A stretch of DNA of 8,368 nt from Mucilaginibacter sp. (GTDB lineage: Bacteria; Bacteroidota; Bacteroidia; Sphingobacteriales; Sphingobacteriaceae), in NCBI GenBank assembly GCA_025934475.1, contig JAICXZ010000094.1:1-8368 (forward strand). Reading direction: 5' to 3'. Below, piece by piece: positions 1 through 5,530 of this stretch (the stretch's first letter is position 1; the number at the start of each line of letters is the position of its first letter). The notes under the pieces were generated by a model. That model was not told where the DNA came from and ran no database searches. It saw only the letters and a list, made by a program, of their open reading frames with translations. The position numbers were made by a program, and so were the translations under genes.

Positions 1-1
1 G

Positions 2-61
2 GACTATTACGGCATGCGGGGATTAGTCGATATTTTATTGGTCGACCCGTTAATGATGTAG
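2..61 (+). pseudogene. Decayed tail of an Rhs/YD-repeat core protein (partial)
   Basis: Rhs-family core domains end in a signature of the form D-Y-G-x-R-x-Y-D-x-x-I-G/S-R-F-x-S-V-D-P-L. Pieces of it appear here in order. Bases 2-19 read D-Y-Y-G-M-R; bases 22-39, in a different frame, read I-S-R-Y-F-I; bases 41-52, back in the first frame, read V-D-P-L, followed by a stop at 59-61. The three residues between R and V match the family spacing if base 40 is an extra base. About five residues are missing between M-R and I-S-R. The pattern, its order and the two frame changes are seen directly; that it is an Rhs remnant is inference from the family signature. Only 60 bases are visible, so chance resemblance is possible. 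The usual sequence after V-D-P-L (a Y-x-Y-x-x-N-P motif) is not found. Confidence 0.35.
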
Positions 62-190
62 GAAAATGAGGCACAAGAAGCCTTTACACGCTAGCCAGCC
101 CCTCATTCTTGAGCCAGGTGGGGGCGGAAATGCAATGGAATTTAGGCACGAGCATTATAGATGACAAATAATTAACTAACTTACCCTGAA

Positions 191-598
191 ATGAAAGTGT
201 CAGATTTTTTGATTTACTACTTGATGAAATTTTATGGCCGAAAGAAAAAAGGCGGTTTGTTGTGGGGGGCACCTCTTAGAAGGGCAGTTTTCACTGTCGG
301 TATGATACTTACGTTGAACTTATTTAGCTTGGCTGAGATTGTATTTTTTATTACAACAAGGAAAAATTTGATAGATACAAAAATTTGCCAGATTGCTGTG
401 CTAATTCTGGCACTTCTTGTTATACAAGTAGTTAGGTATATTTATATGACGAGAAATCGATATGAAATACTTATTTCATCAGGTGAAATTTTTTTTAACT
501 TATCCAACGCGACTGGATATTTCGTTCTTATTTCAGTGACGCTTTTCTCTGCAATTATCCCATTTGTTATTGGCACAATCATCCACAATATGGTGTAA
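191..598 (+). CDS. Small three-helix membrane protein, function unknown
   Basis: This gene encodes a 135-residue protein of unknown function. It opens with a short amphipathic stretch (F-L-I-Y-Y-L-M-K-F-Y-G) and a basic patch R-K-K-K (about residues 17-20). Three hydrophobic segments follow, at about residues 31-54, 64-86 and 108-132, so it should sit in the inner membrane. Small proteins with an N-terminal Y-Y-x-x-K-F/L-Y motif and three helices are common orphans in Bacteroidota, often beside Rhs or other polymorphic-toxin genes. The possible Rhs remnant just upstream would fit an immunity or accessory role, but that is inference. The gene is AT-rich: hand counts give 28% GC for 301-360 and 33% for 481-540, against 50% for 2881-2940 in the protease gene, which suggests acquisition. 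No Shine-Dalgarno site precedes the ATG at 191. An ATG at 224 is an alternative start but would remove the Y-Y motif. Confidence 0.75.
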   Translation: MKVSDFLIYYLMKFYGRKKKGGLLWGAPLRRAVFTVGMILTLNLFSLAEIVFFITTRKNLIDTKICQIAVLILALLVIQVVRYIYMTRNRYEILISSGEIFFNLSNATGYFVLISVTLFSAIIPFVIGTIIHNMV

Positions 599-652
599 AT
601 ATTATGCTAATCATGGCGCAAATATTCTAGCTAGACTGCCTAAACCATAAAT

Positions 653-863
653 ATGTTGACACGAATAATGCCTATTCTTGTCGTGTTGCCGGTTGTTTTG
701 TTGGCCGTATCATGTAAAAAAAGATTCCGTTAATAAAAGAAACACTATCAGTTTAGATACCGGTTCAAATGCCATAGGCGCTGTGCTGGTTGTGGCTATG
801 TTCGAAGATAGGAGCATTGGTGTTTCCTTTAAAACGTCAGCCTCCAACCTGGCGCAAGAATGA
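653..863 (+). pseudogene. Small lipoprotein gene with a 1-base frameshift in an A7 run
   Basis: From the ATG at 653 the sequence reads a signal peptide (M-L-T-R-I-M, then a run of I/L/V/P) ending L-A-V-S-C, with the lipidated Cys at residue 21, then K-K-R-F-R and a stop at 731-733. Directly after the Cys codon is a run of seven A (716-722). Removing one A gives C-K-K-D-S-V-N-K, a typical Bacteroidota lipoprotein start, and opens the frame to a stop at 861-863, making a 69-residue lipoprotein. The second half (S-L-D-T-G-S-N-A-I-G onward) matches no family I recognise. The break could be a real mutation, a reversible phase-variable tract, rescue by RNA polymerase slippage on the A run, or a sequencing error. 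The signal peptide and the frame change are seen directly; the choice among these causes is open. The -3 residue of the lipobox is Ala rather than the usual Leu. Confidence 0.6.
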
Positions 864-1230
864 AGATGAGGCCGGTGTGAGAAGGCTTCTCGTGCCTAAC
901 CGATAGACAGAACAGCACAGCCCTGTCTTATCCTGAAATAGATTTAAACAAAAACTTAACTACTTCAAGTAATCCAACCACTACAACCAATACAACTGCC
1001 TACCACTCCTTGCTTTTCAAAACTAAATCACTATCTTTATTTTCGATAGCTATTTAAACGGACAGATAATCAACCATTTATAGCTATTTCCCGCATCAAC
1101 CTATACATTTTAATTACAGGTTAAACAATTAAATCCCGCAACGCGTATAAATACAGTAGTTTATAGGTCGGTTAAAAAGCTTATCTTAGCCGAAATTGAG
1201 GATTAATTAAAAAATAAGAGGGAAGGAAAA
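864..1230. other. 367-base region without a gene
   Basis: No convincing reading frame is present on either strand. At its left end there are two weak inverted repeats. In the first, GAGAAG (879-884) faces CTTCTC (886-891), with outer AGGC (869-872) facing GCCT (894-897). In the second, AGACAG (905-910) faces CTGTCT (923-928) around a 12-base loop. Neither has a T-run, so neither is a clear intrinsic terminator. The middle (about 940-1140) is AT-rich and has a stretch of C-A-A/A-C-C/A-C-T-like repeats around 968-1003 (ccaaccactacaaccaatac). The right end holds the promoter-like site for the downstream TPR gene. The length and lack of coding signal fit a decayed or boundary region between accessory and core DNA. 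Confidence 0.6.
1160..1189 (+). promoter_or_regulatory. Bacteroidota-type promoter candidate for the TPR gene
   Basis: TATCTTAG at 1182-1189 differs by one base from the phylum -7 consensus TAnnTTTG. TTTA at 1160-1163 resembles the -33 element TTTG, with an 18-base spacer, slightly short of the usual 19-21. The same octamer sits upstream of the S9 peptidase gene at 7264-7271, also with a TTTA upstream, and that recurrence supports the call. It would leave a 5' leader of roughly 35 bases before the ATG at 1231. Confidence 0.45.
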
Positions 1231-1854
1231 ATGCGCTTCAAATTAATTATTCTGTTTGTTATCATCAGTTTTTCTGCTTCGGCGCAATTTTCCATATCTA
1301 ATTTATTCAAAAAGAAACTTCCTCCCTTTCATCCCCGTGCTCAAATAAAACCCAGTGCGCTCTGTCACGCGGGCGTCAATTCGCAAGTCTTAGCAATGAA
1401 TGCTGAGGTAAAGCCGTTTGTATATGATGAGAGCCAGTTTACCTTGCATGCGCAGGAGAAAGAACTGCTTAAACAGGCCAAGCACAACATGAGCTGGAGG
1501 ATATATAATGTGGCTAGTTACAATTTTAGCGACCTGGCGCAGTTATATACCAAAATGCATCGTTTTTCGGAGGCGAAATGGTATTTTCTGCAAAGCACTA
1601 ACCTTTCGCGCCAGCAGAACGACGACAGGCATACCATAGCCAACCTGGTGAGTTTGGCCGTGGTAAAAGAAAACCTGGGCGACCTGGTATCAGCCCGTGC
1701 CGACCTGACTGAGGCCCGCGATATGGCCCAGGTAAGAGGCATGAAGGAGAAAGTTGATGAAATTGAAAAAAGGATCCCTTTGTTGGGCCAAAATAAAGTA
1801 TCATTTACCAACCACTACGCTGAGACCGCTGCCGCCGGAAGCAAAGATTTGTAA
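1231..1854 (+). CDS. Secreted TPR-repeat protein
   Basis: The product has 207 residues. A signal peptide is clear (basic M-R-F-K, hydrophobic L-I-I-L-F-V-I-I-S-F, cleavage after A-S-A at about residue 18), so it is exported to the periplasm or outer-membrane face. Two TPR-like helix pairs follow at about residues 96-129 and 136-169. The first has L-A-Q-L-Y and the second has V-V-K-E-N-L-G-D-L with A-R-x-D-L-T-E-A-R-D-M-A, both matching the TPR pattern of small residues and L-G/Y spacing. TPRs bind other proteins, so a scaffold or partner-binding role is likely; the partner cannot be named. Two repeats are fewer than most TPR proteins have. The ATG at 1231 is preceded by a purine-rich AGGGAAGGA a few bases upstream, which supports this start. 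It stands alone between a promoter-like site and a terminator, so it is probably monocistronic. Confidence 0.8.
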   Translation: MRFKLIILFVIISFSASAQFSISNLFKKKLPPFHPRAQIKPSALCHAGVNSQVLAMNAEVKPFVYDESQFTLHAQEKELLKQAKHNMSWRIYNVASYNFSDLAQLYTKMHRFSEAKWYFLQSTNLSRQQNDDRHTIANLVSLAVVKENLGDLVSARADLTEARDMAQVRGMKEKVDEIEKRIPLLGQNKVSFTNHYAETAAAGSKDL

Positions 1855-1888
1855 AATTGTATTAAACTTTTTTACGACAAACAAATTC

Positions 1889-1915
1889 TAACAAACATTA
1901 TTTGTAATATTGTTA
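1889..1915. repeat. AT-rich inverted repeat upstream of the terminator
   Basis: TAACAA (1889-1894) pairs with TTGTTA (1910-1915), and inside it ATTA (1897-1900) pairs with TAAT (1905-1908) around the loop TTTG, with a small asymmetric internal bulge. It lies 34 bases after the TPR stop codon and 11 bases before the terminator stem. It could be an operator-type palindrome or a 3' UTR stem that protects the message. The pairing is seen directly; the role is not known. Confidence 0.4.
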
Positions 1916-1925
1916 TCCTTAATGG

Positions 1926-1953
1926 GAGACAGTATTTTACACTGTCTCTTTTT
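1926..1953 (+). terminator. Intrinsic terminator after the TPR gene
   Basis: An 8-bp perfect stem, GAGACAGT (1926-1933) with ACTGTCTC (1941-1948), closes a 7-base loop and is followed by five T (1949-1953). It lies 72 bases beyond the TPR stop and about 70 bases before the protease ATG, so it should isolate the two genes. If the protease promoter lies upstream of it, it could instead act as a leader hairpin; no good promoter is visible between the hairpin and the protease start. Confidence 0.8.
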
Positions 1954-2023
1954 ATTTACAAACTAGAACAAGGCAGAAGTGTTGGTAACCTACTACGCCC
2001 CCGATTTAAAGAAAGTAAAAGAT

Positions 2024-4192
2024 ATGTTTAAGAAATTGTATGTGTTAATGTTGCTTGGCGCGGCTTTGGCCTGCAAGGCATCACCAAACCATCGGCCCAT
2101 TGGTCCTATGGTTAAGGTAGACGGCTCAAATAATCTTCAGCCCGACGCACAGCAAGCAACGGTATGCCGTTATGTGGCGCAGCTGATCTCGCAATACAAC
2201 TACAAAATGGTTGAGCTGAACGACTCGATCTCTAAAGTGGTTTTTGATCGTTACATCAAAGAACTGGATGATAATCACAACTACCTGCTGGCTTCTGATC
2301 TCCAGGATTTCGGTAAGTACAAAACCGTTCTTGATGACGACCTGAAAGATGGCAACCTGAATGATGTGTTCTATATCTTCAATGTTTACCAGAAACGCTA
2401 TAACGATCGCATCCGCTATTCGATAGCACAGATAGACAAGAAGTTTGATTTTACTTCAAATGAGACCTTTACGTTCGATCGCGACAGCCTGCCTTTTTTT
2501 GCATCGCAGAATGAAAGCGACAAAGTGTGGGGCGAGCGCGTGAAGTACGATCTGCTTAACCTGAAGCTTACCGGTAACGACATGGCGAAAAACAAAGAAA
2601 CGCTAAAGAAACGTTACCAGAACCTGCTGGATCAGTCGAACAAGCTGAACAACCAGGATGTGTTCCAGATATTCATGGATGCATTCACCAACGCTATCGA
2701 CCCGCATACCAACTACTTCAACCCGGCCAATGCCGCCAATTTCAATATCGAAATGTCGCGCTCGCTGGAAGGTATCGGCGCTACGTTAGGTGTCGTAAAC
2801 GATTATGTAACCATCACCACGATCGTTCCGGGAGGTCCGGCCGATAAAAGCAAAGAGCTTTCTCCGGACGACCGCATCGTAGGCGTGGCCCAGGGTAAAG
2901 AAGGTGAATTCCAAAATGTGATCGGTTGGCGCATCGAAAATGCCATCGCATTAATTCGCGGCACCAAGGGCACCACCGTTCGCTTGCAGGTATTGCCTAA
3001 AGGCAGCAATATATCGGCCAAACCGAAAGTGGTTGAAATGGTGCGTGAGAAGATTATCCTGAAAGATCAGTCGGCTAAAGAAGAGATACGCACCTATAAC
3101 TCAAATGGCAAAACCGTTAAGATTGGTGTGATCTCGATCCCGGCATTCTATATTGACTATAACGACTACAAATCGGGCAACCCGAACTATAAGAGCACTA
3201 CCCGCGACGTAAAACTGATATTGGACACTTTGAAAAAAGCCAATGTTGACGGCGTGGTGATAGACCTTCGCGAAAACGGCGGTGGCTCCCTGATGGAAGC
3301 TATTGACCTGAGCGGTTTGTTTATCAAAACTGGTCCGGTTGTACAGGTTCGTGATGCACAGGATAAAACAGAGGTAGATAATGATGAGGATCCATCAGTT
3401 TCATGGTCGGGCCCTATGGCGATTGTAGTCGACCGTTTCAGTGCCTCGGCATCTGAGATCTTCGCAGGCGCCATGCAGGATTATGGTCGTGCATTGATCA
3501 TCGGTACGCAAACCTATGGTAAGGGCACCGTGCAGAATGCAATCGACCTTGATAAGGTGATCAAGCCTTCGGCGCTCGAAAAATTGACACAATCGGGCTC
3601 CGCATCGGGTAAGAAGAATATTGTAAGCACAGGCAGCCAAACCAAATACGGGCAGCTGAACCTTACCATAGCTAAGTTTTACCGCATTAGTGGTAATTCG
3701 ACTCAACATAAGGGCGTAACGCCGGATGTTAAATTCCCTTCGCTGATACCGATGAATAAATATGGCGAGGATACCGAGCCATCCGCATTGCCATTTGATA
3801 TCATTGCCAAGAGCGATTATACCAAAGTTGGCGACTTTTCATCCGTTGCGCCGCAACTGCAAAAGTTGCACGACCAGCGCATGAGCACCAGCGACAGCTA
3901 TAAATATCTTGAAGAAGATATTGCCGATTTCCAGAAGCACGAAACTGAGAAAACAGTTTCGCTAAACGAGCAGACTTTAAAGACTGAGCGCGATGCTGAC
4001 GAGCAAAAGACTTTTGATCGCGACAATAAAAAACGTGTTGCTCTTGGTTTACAGCCACTGGCCAAAGGTCAGACCAAACCAAAACACGAAGATCTCGACT
4101 TCCTGAAGATTGAAGCCGGTCAGATCCTGACCGACTACATCAACCTGGGTGGCAAGTACAGCAGCAATACTGTACCCGCGGGCCAGCAGTAA
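2024..4192 (+). CDS. prc: C-terminal processing peptidase Tsp/Prc (S41A)
   Basis: A 722-residue periplasmic serine protease that cuts substrates near their C-terminus, close in length to E. coli Tsp (682). Order of parts from the ATG at 2024: signal peptide (1-18); helical N-domain (about 30-240); PDZ domain (about 244-330, with G-I-G-A-T-L-G-V); S41 core (about 362-570); Tsp C-terminal domain (about 575-715, with A-L-P-F-D-I-I and V-S-L-N). The catalytic segment S-A-S-A-S-E-I-F-A-G-A-M-Q-D-Y-G-R-A matches E. coli Tsp in spacing, giving Ser475, Asp486 and Lys500 (in Y-G-K-G-T-V-Q). All three are present. An in-frame GTG at 1979 would add 15 residues, but they precede the signal peptide, so 2024 is the better start. 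The signal ends A-L-A-C, which fits either signal peptidase I or a loose lipobox, so lipidation is uncertain. Terminators on both sides suggest a single-gene transcript. Confidence 0.95.
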   Translation: MFKKLYVLMLLGAALACKASPNHRPIGPMVKVDGSNNLQPDAQQATVCRYVAQLISQYNYKMVELNDSISKVVFDRYIKELDDNHNYLLASDLQDFGKYKTVLDDDLKDGNLNDVFYIFNVYQKRYNDRIRYSIAQIDKKFDFTSNETFTFDRDSLPFFASQNESDKVWGERVKYDLLNLKLTGNDMAKNKETLKKRYQNLLDQSNKLNNQDVFQIFMDAFTNAIDPHTNYFNPANAANFNIEMSRSLEGIGATLGVVNDYVTITTIVPGGPADKSKELSPDDRIVGVAQGKEGEFQNVIGWRIENAIALIRGTKGTTVRLQVLPKGSNISAKPKVVEMVREKIILKDQSAKEEIRTYNSNGKTVKIGVISIPAFYIDYNDYKSGNPNYKSTTRDVKLILDTLKKANVDGVVIDLRENGGGSLMEAIDLSGLFIKTGPVVQVRDAQDKTEVDNDEDPSVSWSGPMAIVVDRFSASASEIFAGAMQDYGRALIIGTQTYGKGTVQNAIDLDKVIKPSALEKLTQSGSASGKKNIVSTGSQTKYGQLNLTIAKFYRISGNSTQHKGVTPDVKFPSLIPMNKYGEDTEPSALPFDIIAKSDYTKVGDFSSVAPQLQKLHDQRMSTSDSYKYLEEDIADFQKHETEKTVSLNEQTLKTERDADEQKTFDRDNKKRVALGLQPLAKGQTKPKHEDLDFLKIEAGQILTDYINLGGKYSSNTVPAGQQ

Positions 4193-4216
4193 GAAATATT
4201 CTTAAGCTCTATATCG

Positions 4217-4243
4217 AAATATCCCGGTTGTCCGGGATATTTT
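4217..4243 (+). terminator. Intrinsic terminator after the protease gene
   Basis: A perfect 11-bp stem, AAATATCCCGG (4217-4227) with CCGGGATATTT (4232-4242), closes the 4-base loop TTGT and leads into T-G-T-T-T. It begins 24 bases after the protease stop codon. The A-rich left flank means it could also work on the opposite strand, although no opposing gene is seen. Confidence 0.85.
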
Positions 4244-4305
4244 TGTTTAAAACCAATTGGATTGCTGCGGGTTATTAAACGGAAACTAAGCGGATCGCCT
4301 GGGTA

Positions 4306-4447
4306 GACTCACCCCGACATCGCTACGCTGCTCGGCCCTCTCTACACTTCGTGTAAAGAGGGCATTAGAACTATATCTTAAATAACAAAACCCTCTTTAT
4401 GCGCAGCATAGAGAGGGTGGTCGAGCGAAGCAATGACCGGGTGAGTC
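4306..4447. repeat. REP/MITE-like inverted-repeat element with paired hairpins
   Basis: Two 57-base arms in inverted orientation (4306-4362 and 4391-4447) surround a 28-base AT-rich centre. Aligned without gaps, the left arm and the reverse complement of the right arm agree at 43 of 57 positions (hand count). The outer tips are G-A-C-T-C-A-C-C-C. Each inner half forms its own hairpin: CCCTCT..TACAC-TTC-GTGTA..AGAGGG at 4336-4362, and CCCTCT..TATGC-GCA-GCATA..AGAGGG at 4391-4417. Where the two hairpins differ, both sides of the stem have changed together. No transposase gene is present, so any mobility would be in trans, as for REP elements moved by RAYT transposases. No clear target-site duplication is seen. 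It ends 24 bases before the exonuclease start, so it makes up nearly all of that gene's upstream region. Its centre contains TATCTTAA (4374-4381), a possible weak -7 element without a good -33 partner. Confidence 0.8.
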
Positions 4448-4471
4448 GACGCGAACTATGCTTTAAACCGT

Positions 4472-5530
4472 ATGCCTAAAAAACCATTGCTTGAGTTTAC
4501 CGATCGCGGGATATTTTGCAGCAAGGGGAACTTTTATATCGATCCCTGGAAGCCTGTAGATGACGCCGTGATTACGCATGCCCAGTCCGATCATGCTTAT
4601 TGGGGGCATAAGCGTTACCTGGCGCATCATTTATCCAAACAGGTTTTGCTTTATCGTTTGGGCGAAATCAACCTGCAAACTGTTGAATATGGTGAAAAGG
4701 TTATTAAAAACGGCGTAGAAATATCGCTGTACCCGGCCGGACATGTGATCGGTTCGGCACAGATACGAGTGGAAAGCGAGGGTGAAGTTTGGGTAGTTTC
4801 CGGTGATTATAAAGTGGAGGATGATGGCGTTTCAACTCCATTTGAACCTGTTAAATGTCATCATTTTATATCCGAGTGCACTTTCGGAATGCCCGTTTAC
4901 CAATGGAAACCACAGGCGCAGGTATTTGATGATATTAATGCGTGGTGGCGAAGTAACCTGGTCAACGGCGTAGCTACGGTGCTGGTGGGATATTCGTTGG
5001 GTAAGGCTCAGCGTATCATCCAAAACCTCGATCTGAGCATCGGAAAAATTTACACGCACGGCGTAATTGAAAACACTACACAGGCACTGCGCAACAATGG
5101 CGTTCTATTGAATCCAACGGAAAGAATCACGCCTGAAACGCCAAGGGAAGAAATAAAAAAGGGAATTGTGCTGGCACCACCTTCGTCTGTTGGAACATCG
5201 TGGATGCGCAAATTTGGTCCTTATAGCTTCGGTTATTGCTCCGGCTGGATGGCCATCCGTGGGGCCAAAAGACGTCGTGCTGCAGAGAGGGGTTTTGTAC
5301 TTTCAGATCACGCCGACTGGAACGGCCTTGTCAGCGCTATCGATGCTACGGGCTGCGAAAAAGTTTATTTGACACACGGTTACACAGCTTCGTTTACGCG
5401 GTATCTTAATGAAATAGGTTTTGACGCCCATGAAGTGCATACTCTATATGGCAACGAAGAGGAGGAGCAAACCGAAGGACAAAAGATTGATGAGATTTTA
5501 CCCACAGAAAGAGCAGGAGGTAGCCAATGA
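4472..5530 (+). CDS. Ligase-associated DNA exonuclease (beta-CASP MBL fold)
   Basis: A 352-residue nuclease of the ligase-associated exonuclease family (TIGR04122 type), related to SNM1/Artemis; it is thought to trim DNA ends before ligation. Metallo-beta-lactamase motifs visible: motif II T-H-A-Q-S-D-H at 35-41 (His36, Asp40, His41), motif III P-A-G-H at 88-91, motif IV S-G-D-Y at 110-113. Beta-CASP motifs: A, S-E-C-T-F-G (Glu135); B, T-H-G (His196); C, S-D-H-A-D-W (His280); plus T-H-G-Y (His302). Motif II is normally H-x-H-x-D-H; the second His, a zinc ligand, is Gln38 here (CAG at 4583-4585). Length and all other motifs look intact. Its stop overlaps the ligase start by four bases (ATGA), so the two are translationally coupled. 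No clear Shine-Dalgarno site precedes the ATG at 4472, and the inverted-repeat element lies 24 bases upstream. The acidic C-terminal tail (residues 329-352) is probably flexible. Confidence 0.92.
   Translation: MPKKPLLEFTDRGIFCSKGNFYIDPWKPVDDAVITHAQSDHAYWGHKRYLAHHLSKQVLLYRLGEINLQTVEYGEKVIKNGVEISLYPAGHVIGSAQIRVESEGEVWVVSGDYKVEDDGVSTPFEPVKCHHFISECTFGMPVYQWKPQAQVFDDINAWWRSNLVNGVATVLVGYSLGKAQRIIQNLDLSIGKIYTHGVIENTTQALRNNGVLLNPTERITPETPREEIKKGIVLAPPSSVGTSWMRKFGPYSFGYCSGWMAIRGAKRRRAAERGFVLSDHADWNGLVSAIDATGCEKVYLTHGYTASFTRYLNEIGFDAHEVHTLYGNEEEEQTEGQKIDEILPTERAGGSQ
5515..5520 (+). promoter_or_regulatory. Strong Shine-Dalgarno site for the ligase
   Basis: AGGAGG lies 6 bases before the ligase ATG at 5527, inside the end of the exonuclease gene. 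Such a strong site is unusual for Bacteroidota and is the best in this window. With the ATGA overlap it fixes the ligase start and suggests efficient re-initiation by ribosomes finishing the upstream gene. Confidence 0.75.

Noticed and set aside
65..107. AATGAGG/CCTCATT inverted repeat as a terminator
   Set aside because: The stem is 7 bp with a 29-base loop and only a CTT follows, so it is too weak to call.
84..272. Reverse-strand open frame of 62 codons
   Set aside because: It overlaps the better-supported membrane-protein gene, has low-complexity Ser/Lys content and no family resemblance.
678..863. Stand-alone 61-residue gene starting at 678
   Set aside because: Its first residues are the out-of-frame reading of the lipoprotein signal peptide; the sequence is better explained as the second half of the frameshifted lipoprotein.
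1979..2023. GTG start at 1979 for the protease
   Set aside because: It would put 15 polar residues in front of a clear signal peptide that begins at the ATG at 2024.
3187..3709. Reverse-strand open frames within the protease gene
   Set aside because: They lie opposite strongly conserved S41 catalytic sequence and show no motif of their own.
5166..5372. 68-codon forward frame inside the exonuclease gene
   Set aside because: It is the alternate frame of a conserved beta-CASP region with no independent signal.
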